64,000 bases of DNA from Paucibacter aquatile. Its GTDB lineage: Bacteria > Pseudomonadota > Gammaproteobacteria > Burkholderiales > Burkholderiaceae_C. The notes below the pieces were generated by a model. That model saw nothing but the letters and a program-made list of their open reading frames with translations, was not told where the DNA came from and ran no database searches. Position numbers and translations under genes: made by a program. Where the stretch lies: positions 186,001-250,000 of the forward strand of contig NZ_POSP01000003.1 of NCBI RefSeq assembly GCF_002885975.1, in the 5' to 3' direction. Shown here in pieces: positions 51,022 to 58,897 of the stretch. How positions within the stretch are numbered: position 1 is the stretch's first letter; every line of letters begins with the position of its first letter.

Positions 51022-52194
51022 ATGCACGACGCCGTGATGCCCGACGCCTTGCTGCAGCGGATCGAGCCCTTGCTGGCCCTGGCTGCACGGGCGCCGTCCT
51101 CGCACAACAGCCAGCCCTGGCGCTTGCGCTGCCTGCCCGCGGTTCCGCCACGCTGGCAAGACAGCGGCCCCTGGACCCAGGCCCTGGCCATCGAGCTGGA
51201 CCCCGCGCGCTGCCTGCGCGCCCTGCCGGCGCTGCAGCGCGAGATGCTGATCAGCCTGGGCGGCTTTGCGGCCATCTTGCTGAACCTGCTGCGTCTGAGC
51301 GCCTGGCCGGTCAAGGCGGTGCCGGCCGAGCCGAGTCAAGAAGGCCAGGAAGGGCGCCTTCTCTTGCTGCTCGGCGCTCAGCCCTGCGCCGAGCGCGTCG
51401 ATCACGCCGGCCTGGCACGCCTGAACCGCGCCCTGCGCCTGCGCCACACCGAGCGCGGCCCCTACCTGCCAATGCAGGGCCTGCGCTTTCACCTGGAGTC
51501 ACCGGACAACCCGCTGCCCTACACGCTGGACCTGCAGGAGCCGCGCCCGACGCTGCGCTGGCAAGCCCTGCATGCCAGGTCCGCACGGGCCGAGTTGGCC
51601 GAGTTCTATGCCCGCCACGGCGCCCGCGATCTGATGCACCCGCAGGCCTGGGCCGAGACCTATGCCCACCTGAACTTTGCCGCCGAGCAGCCCGCCCGCC
51701 CTGTGCCACAGGGCATGCCAATCGAACGCTTGTTCGGCCCCCTGCCCGCCTGGCGCCGCCGCCTGCTGCAGCTGTTGCTGCACCCGCGCTTTCTGCGCGG
51801 GCCGGCCGGCCGCCCGGTGACGGCCGAGGCCGGACGCCAGCTGCGCGCCCTGATCCTCAGCAGCCCCGCCCTGCTCTACCTCAGCACGCCCCGCGAGAGC
51901 GGCACGGCGCTGGAGGGATGGCTGGCCGGGGAGGCCATCGCCCGGCTCTGGCTGGCGGCGGCCGATGCCGGCCAGGCCCTGCACCCCTTGAGCGTGGCGC
52001 TGCAGCACGAGGACCTGGCTCAGGGTCTGGCGGGTCTGCTCGGTTGCCGCGAGCGCCTGCTGTTCATCGCGCGCGCCGGCACGCCGGCTCAGGCCCTGCG
52101 CCAGGCCCAGCACCACCGCCGTGCGCCATCTGCGTTCTGCGTCTCGCAGCGTTCCGACGCATCACCCTGTTTGCCTTGCAGCCCCAGCCCATGA
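51022..52194 (+). CDS. Nitroreductase-family flavoprotein, candidate HBM oxidase
   Basis: A 390-residue FMN-oxidoreductase-like protein. The N-terminal signature LLALAARAPSSHNSQPWRLRCL is that of nitroreductase/Acg-type proteins; the C-terminal half has the matching LRALILSSPALLYLST and LWLAAADAGQALHPLS segments. The pathway needs an oxidase turning the alcohol HBM into the aldehyde HBC (PigM/RedV step), and no other gene here fits, so that role is proposed from context. It overlaps the next gene by 4 bases (ATGA). Confidence 0.7.
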   Translation: MHDAVMPDALLQRIEPLLALAARAPSSHNSQPWRLRCLPAVPPRWQDSGPWTQALAIELDPARCLRALPALQREMLISLGGFAAILLNLLRLSAWPVKAVPAEPSQEGQEGRLLLLLGAQPCAERVDHAGLARLNRALRLRHTERGPYLPMQGLRFHLESPDNPLPYTLDLQEPRPTLRWQALHARSARAELAEFYARHGARDLMHPQAWAETYAHLNFAAEQPARPVPQGMPIERLFGPLPAWRRRLLQLLLHPRFLRGPAGRPVTAEAGRQLRALILSSPALLYLSTPRESGTALEGWLAGEAIARLWLAAADAGQALHPLSVALQHEDLAQGLAGLLGCRERLLFIARAGTPAQALRQAQHHRRAPSAFCVSQRSDASPCLPCSPSP

Positions 52195-53090
52195 CCGCCA
52201 CAAAACCGCCCTCGTCAAGACCGCCCTCGCCGAGCTCGCCCTCGCCCACCTGGCGTTCGCTGGCAGCGCCGCCCGCGGCGCGCCGCCTGTTTCTGCAGCT
52301 GCTGGCCTTGCTGCCGGCCGCCGCCGTGCCCATGCAGCTCCGGGCCGCGGAGGCGGTCTCCGACGCCACGCTCAGCCAGTGGATCCACGAAGCCGAGCGC
52401 GTGCTGCGCGGGCGCAGCTCGGCCGCGGTGATGAAGATGCACATCGAGCGCAGCGACTACCAGCGCAGCTACGACCTGATGGTGCTCAGCGATGACCGCA
52501 GCGAGCCCGGCAAGGTCTTGATCCGCATGTTGGGCCCGGCGCTGTGGCGCGGCAATGCCACGCTCAAGGTCGGCGAGCGCATCAGCTTCTACGACCCGCG
52601 CAGCCGCCGCATCACGGTGATGGGCAGTTCCATGCTGGCCGACAACTGGATGGGCAGTCACTTCAGCAACGACGACCTGATGCGCGAAACCGATCTGGCG
52701 CGGCACTACGGCTACGAGCTGCTGCAAAAGACACGGGACAAGGACGAGCTGGGCCGCCCGGTCGAACGCGCCCTGCTGCGCCTGAGCCCCAAGCCCGCAG
52801 CACCCGTGGCCTGGGGCAAGGTGGAATATCAGCTGCAGCTGCTGGAAGGCGGCAAAGGCGCAAGCGTGCTGCCGCTGCAGGTGGATTACTTTCGCCGCGC
52901 CGATGACACGCAGGCCCAGCGCTCGCTGCGCTACAGCCAGCTCAAGCCCTTGGAGGGCCGCGTGCTGCCCACGCGCCTGACCATGAAGGCCCTGGACAAG
53001 CCCGACGAATACACCCAGATCGACTACGTCCGGCTCAAGTTCGACAGCGACTTCGGTGCCGACGACTTCTCGGAGCGCGCGCTGCGCTGA
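52191..53090 (+). CDS. LolA-like outer-membrane lipoprotein-sorting protein
   Basis: A 299-residue periplasmic protein. The signal peptide contains RRLFLQLLALLPAAA, which could be a Sec or a Tat signal (RR-x-F-L). The mature part has the LolA-type beta-sheet pattern of proteins annotated as outer membrane lipoprotein-sorting: KMHIERSDYQRSYDLMVLSDD, GKVLIRMLGP, RISFYDPRSRRITVMGSSMLADNWMGSHFSNDDL. Such folds carry lipids across the periplasm. Next to an FtsX-type ABC system it may ferry a hydrophobic pigment or its lipid carrier. It ends 6 bases before the permease gene. Confidence 0.78.
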   Translation: MTATKPPSSRPPSPSSPSPTWRSLAAPPAARRLFLQLLALLPAAAVPMQLRAAEAVSDATLSQWIHEAERVLRGRSSAAVMKMHIERSDYQRSYDLMVLSDDRSEPGKVLIRMLGPALWRGNATLKVGERISFYDPRSRRITVMGSSMLADNWMGSHFSNDDLMRETDLARHYGYELLQKTRDKDELGRPVERALLRLSPKPAAPVAWGKVEYQLQLLEGGKGASVLPLQVDYFRRADDTQAQRSLRYSQLKPLEGRVLPTRLTMKALDKPDEYTQIDYVRLKFDSDFGADDFSERALR

Positions 53091-53096
53091 AACCCC

Positions 53097-54551
53097 ATGA
53101 GCACCGTCTACCGCATGGCCTGGCGCAATCTGGGCCGCAACGCCAAACGCAGCCGCGTCACCGGCCTGGGTCTGGCCCTGGCCCTGGCCTTGTGCATGGC
53201 CACCCTGGCCCTGATGGATGGCCTCAGCCAGGAGCTGATTCAGGGCACGACCGAGGGCGAGGTCGGCCATATCCAGATCCATGAGCCGCGCTACCTGGAC
53301 AGCCGCGCTCTGCGCCGCAGCGTGCCGGCCGACGCCCAGGCCCTGGCCGCGCTGAGGTCGGCCGAGGGCGTGCAGGGCGTGAGCGCCCGGCTCTATGCCT
53401 TCGCCTACCTCAGCCACGGCAGTCGCTCCAGCGGAGTGCAGCTGCTGGGCATCGATCCTGAACAGGAAGCCGCCGTCACCGTGCTGCATCGCAAGCGCAG
53501 CAGCGGCGAGTGGCTCTCGGCCGAGGCCACGCCCTGGCGCCAGGCCCAGGCGCTGAGCGAAGCCCAGCAGGCCGCCGACCAGGCCCTGACCGAGGCGGCC
53601 ATCGCCGAGGCCTTTGCCCGGCTGGAGGGGCGCGCCAGCTCCACGGCCACGCCCACGCCCGCGCCCTCACCCACCGCCACGTCGGGTGCCGACGCCAGCC
53701 TGGCCCTGGCCGAGCAGTTGGCACCGGGGCCAAGCCGGCGCCCCGGCGTGGTGCTGGGCGCCAAGCTGGCCGCCAATCTGGGCCTGAGCGCCGACCCCGA
53801 AGGTCGCTGGGGCCAGGTGCTGGAGCTGCTGGTGGAAGGTGCCCACGGTGTGCAAAGCCATCTGGAACTCGAAGTGCGCGGTGTGCTGCAAACCGGCCTC
53901 GACCACCAGGACCGCAGCCGTCTGCTGCTGCATCTCAGCGATCTGCAGCACATGCTGCAACTGCCCGATCAGGCGCACGAGATCGCACTGCGCCTGACCG
54001 ACCCCGGCCAGGCCGATGCACGCGCCGCTGCTTTGCAAGCCCAGCTCGGCGAGGGTCAGCAGGTGCAGAGCTGGTCGCAGCTGCGGCCCGATGTGCTGGC
54101 TCTGATTGCGGCCAATCGGGCGCTGATGGGCACCCTGGTTTTCATCGTCTTTCTGATCGCCGGCGTGGGTGTGCTCAACACCATGCTGGTCAGCGTGATG
54201 GAGCGCCAGCGCGAACTCAGCCTGCTCAAGGCCCTGGGGCTGGCGCCGAGCAAGGTCTTGCTGCTGGTGATGGCCGAGACGGTGCTGCTGTGTCTGGCCG
54301 GCGGCCTGGTGGGCCTGACGGCTGGGGCCGCGCTGGTGGGCTGGTTGCAGGTCCATGGTCTGGATGTGTCGCGCTTCGGCGAGTTCAGCCTGTCGGGCGT
54401 GGGCATGGCGCCGGTGCTGCGGGCGCAGCTGAGTGCGGCCGGCGCGGCCCTGCCCCTGGCGATGCTGGTGCTGATCAGTGTCGTATCGGCCCTGGTGCCG
54501 GCGCTTTGGGCTGCTCGCCTGGCCCCAGCTGCCGGCATGAGAGCGCAGTGA
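53097..54551 (+). CDS. FtsX-family ABC permease (LolC/E-like), first copy
   Basis: A 484-residue permease with the MacB/LolC layout: one N-terminal membrane helix (GLGLALALALCMATLAL), a large periplasmic domain (residues about 45-330, with an Ala/Thr/Pro-rich loop near 185), and three C-terminal helices including LMGTLVFIVFLIAGVGVLNTMLVSVMERQRELSLLKALG, the FtsX signature. It pairs with the second permease and the ATPase downstream, separated by 4 and -8 bases. Confidence 0.85.
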   Translation: MSTVYRMAWRNLGRNAKRSRVTGLGLALALALCMATLALMDGLSQELIQGTTEGEVGHIQIHEPRYLDSRALRRSVPADAQALAALRSAEGVQGVSARLYAFAYLSHGSRSSGVQLLGIDPEQEAAVTVLHRKRSSGEWLSAEATPWRQAQALSEAQQAADQALTEAAIAEAFARLEGRASSTATPTPAPSPTATSGADASLALAEQLAPGPSRRPGVVLGAKLAANLGLSADPEGRWGQVLELLVEGAHGVQSHLELEVRGVLQTGLDHQDRSRLLLHLSDLQHMLQLPDQAHEIALRLTDPGQADARAAALQAQLGEGQQVQSWSQLRPDVLALIAANRALMGTLVFIVFLIAGVGVLNTMLVSVMERQRELSLLKALGLAPSKVLLLVMAETVLLCLAGGLVGLTAGAALVGWLQVHGLDVSRFGEFSLSGVGMAPVLRAQLSAAGAALPLAMLVLISVVSALVPALWAARLAPAAGMRAQ

Positions 54552-54555
54552 GGAG

Positions 54556-55851
54556 ATGAGCATGCTTGCCCACCGTTTGGCCCTGCGCAATCTCTTGCGC
54601 CACCGCCGCCGCAGCGGTTTCACCGCTGCCATCATCGTCATCACCATGGCCCTGCTGACCTGCTTCCAGGGCCTCTCCGACGGTGGCCACCAGGCCATGA
54701 TCCAGGTCGGCGTGCGCATGGGCCTGGGTCATTTGATCCTGTCCCAGCAAGGCCATGCCCAGGACCCCAGCCTGGAGCGGCTGATCAGCGCCGGGCCGCA
54801 GGCCCTGGCTCTGGTGCGCGCCAGTGCCGGCCCGCTGGCCCAGAGCGCCGTGCCGCGCCTGCGCTTCTCGGCCATGGCTCAGGCCGGGGCGCAGCAGATC
54901 GCGGTCACCGCCTCCGGGGTGGACCCGGCGCTGGAGCTGCCGGTCTCCGGCATCGCCGATGCCCGCGCCATCGTGCAAGGCCAGCCCTTGCCCGCGGAAA
55001 GCGCCACGGAAGACGGCCGCTCTGCGTCCGGGCAAGCCGGCCTGCCGCCCTTGGTGCTGGGTGAGCGCCTGGCCAAAGCCCTGGACGTGCGCATCGGCGA
55101 TCGTGTGACGCTGACGGTCAAGCCCCTGGGTGGCGGCGAATTTGCCCGCGCTGCGTTCCAGTTGCACGGCATCTTCCGCACCGGCATTCAGGAACTCGAT
55201 GCCTTCTGGGTGGAGCTGCCCTTGCCGCAGGCGCAAACCCTGAGCCGCAGCGGCCAGGGCATCAGCCATCTGGCGCTCTACCTCCAGGATGAGCGCCAGC
55301 TTGCAGCCCTGCAAGAGCGACTTCAGCCGGTGCTGCAAGCGCGCGGCTGGGAGGCACAGACCTGGACCGAAGCGGCGCCGGAGCTGAACTCGGCCGTGGC
55401 CATGGATGCGGCCGGCATGGCCCTGCTGATGGTGATCGTGGTCGTGGTCGTGGTGGCGGGCATCCTCAACACCGTGATCATGTCCGTGCTCAAGCGGCAC
55501 CGGGAATTCGGCGTGATGCTGGCCCTGGGCAGCAGCCCGGGCCTGATCGTGCGCGTGGTGCTGCTGGAATCCCTGTACCTGGCCGGCGCGAGCCTGGCCT
55601 TGGGCCTGATGCTCGGCCTGGCCGCCCATGCCCATTTCGCCACCGAGGGCTTGAACTTCCGCGAGGTCTTCGGCACCGGCCTGGAGGCCGGCGGCGTGCT
55701 CTTGCCCGAGCGATTTTACTCCCTGCTCAACCCCTTGAAGCTGGCCGGCGTGGCCGCCCTGATCCTGGTCCTGACCCTGCTGGTCAGCCTCATGCCGGCC
55801 GTCAAGTCCGGACGTCTCAAACCCATCGAAGCGATCCAACACCATGCCTGA
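54556..55851 (+). CDS. FtsX-family ABC permease (LolC/E-like), second copy
   Basis: A 431-residue permease homologous in plan to the preceding one: N-terminal helix (FTAAIIVITMALLTCFQGLS), periplasmic MacB-like domain, then LLMVIVVVVVVAGILNTVIMSVLKRHREFGVMLALGSSPG with the FtsX signature and two further helices. Two unlike permeases with one ATPase match LolCDE, a heterodimeric transporter extracting lipidated cargo from the inner membrane. It overlaps the ATPase gene by 8 bases. Confidence 0.85.
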   Translation: MSMLAHRLALRNLLRHRRRSGFTAAIIVITMALLTCFQGLSDGGHQAMIQVGVRMGLGHLILSQQGHAQDPSLERLISAGPQALALVRASAGPLAQSAVPRLRFSAMAQAGAQQIAVTASGVDPALELPVSGIADARAIVQGQPLPAESATEDGRSASGQAGLPPLVLGERLAKALDVRIGDRVTLTVKPLGGGEFARAAFQLHGIFRTGIQELDAFWVELPLPQAQTLSRSGQGISHLALYLQDERQLAALQERLQPVLQARGWEAQTWTEAAPELNSAVAMDAAGMALLMVIVVVVVVAGILNTVIMSVLKRHREFGVMLALGSSPGLIVRVVLLESLYLAGASLALGLMLGLAAHAHFATEGLNFREVFGTGLEAGGVLLPERFYSLLNPLKLAGVAALILVLTLLVSLMPAVKSGRLKPIEAIQHHA

Positions 55852-56614
55852 TTCCGCCATCTTCCAGGCCCAGGGCCTGCACAAGCGATTCCAGCAAGGC
55901 GATGTGCAGGTGCATGCCTTGCGCGGCATCGATCTGCGCATCGATGCCGGCGAGTTCGTCGTGATCGCCGGGCCCTCCGGCTCCGGCAAGTCAACCCTGC
56001 TCAATCTGCTGGGCCTGCTGGACTCACCCTCCGAAGGGCAGCTTCTGTTTGGCGGGCGCGATGTCTCGCGCCTGTCCTCGAGCGAGCTGTCCGTGCTGCG
56101 CCGGGATGCCCTGGGTTTTGTGTTCCAGGCTTACAACCTGATGCCGGTGCTGAGTGCGCTGGAGAACACCGAGATGGTGATGGAGTTCCAGGGCGTGCCC
56201 GCAGCCGAGCGCCGCCAGCGCAGCATGCAGTTGCTGCAGCAGCTGGGTCTGGCCGAGCAGATGCACCGTTATCCCGACCAGCTCAGCGGCGGCCAGCAAC
56301 AGCGGGTGGCGGTGGCGCGCGCCATTGCCAGCCGGCCGCGGGTGGTGATCGCCGATGAACCCACGGCCAATCTCGACTCGGCCACCGCAACTGCGCTGAT
56401 GGAGCTGATGCAGGGGCTGAACCGCGATCAGGGCGTGAGCTTTGTGTTCAGCTCCCATGACCCTCTGGTGATCCAGCGCGCACGGCGCGTGATCCTGCTG
56501 CGCGATGGCCAGCTGGTCTCCGACCAGGCCCAGGACGCGGTGGAGCCCGGGGGTCGCGCCGAAGGGCGCGAGCCGCCACGGCGCGCGGCCTCGCCCTCGC
56601 CCGCACTGGCCTGA
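55844..56614 (+). CDS. ABC transporter ATPase, LolD/MacB type
   Basis: A 256-residue ATP-binding subunit: Walker A GPSGSGKST near residue 46, Q-loop VFQAYNLMPVLSALENTEM, signature LSGGQQQRVAVARA, Walker B VVIADEPTANLD and switch SSHDP. The VLSALENxE segment is typical of LolD/MacB. The C-terminal 30 residues form a variable charged tail. With the two permeases it forms a mechanotransmission-type exporter that does not move substrate through the membrane itself but powers periplasmic release. Confidence 0.92.
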   Translation: MPDSAIFQAQGLHKRFQQGDVQVHALRGIDLRIDAGEFVVIAGPSGSGKSTLLNLLGLLDSPSEGQLLFGGRDVSRLSSSELSVLRRDALGFVFQAYNLMPVLSALENTEMVMEFQGVPAAERRQRSMQLLQQLGLAEQMHRYPDQLSGGQQQRVAVARAIASRPRVVIADEPTANLDSATATALMELMQGLNRDQGVSFVFSSHDPLVIQRARRVILLRDGQLVSDQAQDAVEPGGRAEGREPPRRAASPSPALA

Positions 56615-56619
56615 GTGCG

Positions 56620-57825
56620 ATGGTGATGTTCGTGTTGCTGCTCCTCCTGCTCCTGCTTGCGCCCGGGGCAAGTCGCGCCGCGCCCCCGACCGAGGCGGCC
56701 AGCCTGCCCCCGTTGGAGGTGTCGCAGGATCGCGAGATGGCCAGCGAGCGCGGCGCCTTGCTCTGGCTGCGCGCCATGCAGCTGCGTCCTGAACTCGGCG
56801 TCCTGCCCACAGAGCGGCAGCATCTGCTCAATGCCCAGCTGCGCCTGCATGCGCAAGGCGGCGCCGGCAGCGCCGCACAGCCGCGCTGGACCCTGCATCT
56901 CGATGCCGAGCACTGGCAGGCTGAGAAGCGTGAGGACTGGGCCTGGCTGCGCCCCTCGCCGGACGTGCGTGCACTGGGATCGCCGCGGGCCCGCCTGGGC
57001 GCTCGCCATGCCAGCCGCCTGCAGCTGGACTGGGCCTATCTCAGCGCACGTCAGGCCGGCTGGCAAGCCAGCCTGGGCCGGCAGCCGATCAGCCGCGGTC
57101 TGGGCCGCATCTGGTCGGTGCTGGATCTGCATGCGCCGTTTCAGCCTCTGGATCTGGAGCGACTCTACAAACCCGGCATCGATGCCCTGCTGTTCGAGCA
57201 GAGCTTGAGCGAAGGCTGGAGCAGCCAGAGCCTGATCAGCCTGCACCGAGAGCCCACGCCGGACGGCAGCAGTGCAGCGAAGCAGCGGGAATGGCATGTG
57301 CAGCAAGGCCTGGCCTGGAGCCGCAGCTCCGACCTGGGCCAGCTCTGGCTGGCGCGCCGCGGCGGCCGCACCGTGATCGGCCTCGGCGCCCAACGACTGG
57401 ACTTGGCCGGCGGCGATTGGTACCTGGAACTGCTCGCCCACCGCGGCGGCGCGGCGAGCGCCCCGGGCTGGCAGCAGCGCGCCTTGCTGGGCAGCCAATA
57501 CCGGCTGCGCCCGGGCTGGCTGCTGAACCTGGAGCTGCTGCGTCAGAGCGCGCCGCAGAGCCCCGGCCTGCCCGCCCTGGGCCGCGGCCGGCATTACCTC
57601 GCGGCCGCACTGAGCTGGGAGGCCCACCCCCTGCTGCAAGTCGACCTGATGGGCTTGCACCAACGCGAGGACGCCAGCGGCCAGCTGCTGCTGGGCCTGA
57701 AGTGGCAGGTGCGCGAAGCCATGGAGCTGCGCGCCCATTGGAGCCGGCCTTTGAGCGGCGCGGCCAGCAGCGAGTTCCGCCAGCTCGGCCAGGCTTTGCA
57801 GCTGAGCCTGCTGATGCACCACTGA
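56620..57825 (+). CDS. Outer-membrane beta-barrel protein of the export module
   Basis: A 401-residue protein with a very hydrophobic signal segment (MFVLLLLLLLLAPGASRA|A) and then alternating-hydrophobicity strands. The segment SLGRQPISRGLGRIWSVLDLHAPFQPLDLERLYKPGIDAL resembles the GRQ...W.V.D..PF.P.DLDR..KPGVDAL region of alginate-export-like and DUF1302-type porins. ATG 56626 is an alternative start. Placed after the LolA-ABC genes and before pigF, it could be the outer-membrane exit or anchor; the role is inferred. Confidence 0.72.
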   Translation: MVMFVLLLLLLLLAPGASRAAPPTEAASLPPLEVSQDREMASERGALLWLRAMQLRPELGVLPTERQHLLNAQLRLHAQGGAGSAAQPRWTLHLDAEHWQAEKREDWAWLRPSPDVRALGSPRARLGARHASRLQLDWAYLSARQAGWQASLGRQPISRGLGRIWSVLDLHAPFQPLDLERLYKPGIDALLFEQSLSEGWSSQSLISLHREPTPDGSSAAKQREWHVQQGLAWSRSSDLGQLWLARRGGRTVIGLGAQRLDLAGGDWYLELLAHRGGAASAPGWQQRALLGSQYRLRPGWLLNLELLRQSAPQSPGLPALGRGRHYLAAALSWEAHPLLQVDLMGLHQREDASGQLLLGLKWQVREAMELRAHWSRPLSGAASSEFRQLGQALQLSLLMHH

Positions 57826-57840
57826 ACACAAGGATTGCGA

Positions 57841-58884
57841 ATGAAACTGGCCACGCTGAAGAAGCTGATCTTTGAGAAAAACGTGCTGTCCTTTCTGCGC
57901 CTGGGCGGGGAAACCCAGAGCCTGTACCGCAGCGCCTTCGCCAGCGCTGCCGATGCCTCGGGCCTGCTGAGCCTGCTGCACGAGGCGCCACGCGACAGCC
58001 ACAGCATCGCGCAAGCCCTGCGCGTGGGGCCGGAGCGCCATCACGCCCTGCTGGCCTGGCTGGACTGCGGCCTGGGCGTGGGCGAGCTGGCCCTGCGCGG
58101 CGGCCGCTACCACCTCAAGGGCAAGCTGTCGCGCCTGCTGGCACGGCCGCGCAATGATGTGACCGCCGCCATGTTCGCCGAAGTGACGCGTTATCACTTT
58201 GACGCCATTCTTGCTGCACCGACGCGGCTGCGCGAGGGTCGCGCCTACACCCTGGACGATCAGGACGGCGCCTTGATTGCCCGTTCCTCACGCATCCTGG
58301 AGCCCTTCGTCGAAGAAGCGATCGACTGGGCATTTGCCCAGGACCCGCAGCCGCCACAACGCGTGCTGGAGGTGGGCTGCGGCGCCGGGCACTACCTGAG
58401 CTACATGCTGCGGCAATGGCCGCAGATGCGCTTGAGCGCCATCGACATGCAGGCCGAGGTGGTGGCCAGCGCACGCGCCCACCTCAAGGCGCAAGGCCTG
58501 CTGGAGCGCGTGTCGCTGCAAGAGGCGCAGCTCTTCGAGCTGGCGCCGCCGCCGGCCGGGCAGGGCTTTGACCTGATCACCTTGCACAACAACTTCTACT
58601 ACTTCAAGACGGACGAGCGCCGGGCCTTGCTGGACCATGTGGCCGGTCTGCTCGCCCCTGACGGCCGTCTGTTGATCACCAGCAGCTGCCAAGGTGGCAG
58701 CCCGGCGGTGGCCGCCCTGCACCTGTGGTGGACCTTGTCCGACATCGACGCCGGCCTCCCTCGGCGCGACCAGCTGCTGGGCCTGCTGCAAGAAGCCGGC
58801 TGGCGGGACGCCACGCACCGCCAGCTGCTGCCCGGCGAAAGCTACTACGGCTTTCTGGCCCGCCGCCCCGCCCAAGCGCAATGA
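57841..58884 (+). CDS. pigF: SAM-dependent O-methyltransferase (PigF-like)
   Basis: A 347-residue class I methyltransferase. The N-terminal helical and winged part (residues 1-150) resembles the dimerisation region of small-molecule O-methyltransferases; the SAM motif is RVLEVGCGAGHYLSYML near residue 178, followed by AIDMQAEVV and LLAPDGRLLITSS. In MBC formation this enzyme methylates the hydroxyl of HBC to give the methoxy group. AGGA lies 6 bases before ATG 57841; a TTG two codons upstream is less likely. Confidence 0.85.
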   Translation: MKLATLKKLIFEKNVLSFLRLGGETQSLYRSAFASAADASGLLSLLHEAPRDSHSIAQALRVGPERHHALLAWLDCGLGVGELALRGGRYHLKGKLSRLLARPRNDVTAAMFAEVTRYHFDAILAAPTRLREGRAYTLDDQDGALIARSSRILEPFVEEAIDWAFAQDPQPPQRVLEVGCGAGHYLSYMLRQWPQMRLSAIDMQAEVVASARAHLKAQGLLERVSLQEAQLFELAPPPAGQGFDLITLHNNFYYFKTDERRALLDHVAGLLAPDGRLLITSSCQGGSPAVAALHLWWTLSDIDAGLPRRDQLLGLLQEAGWRDATHRQLLPGESYYGFLARRPAQAQ

Positions 58885-58897
58885 CGAGGAGACCCCG

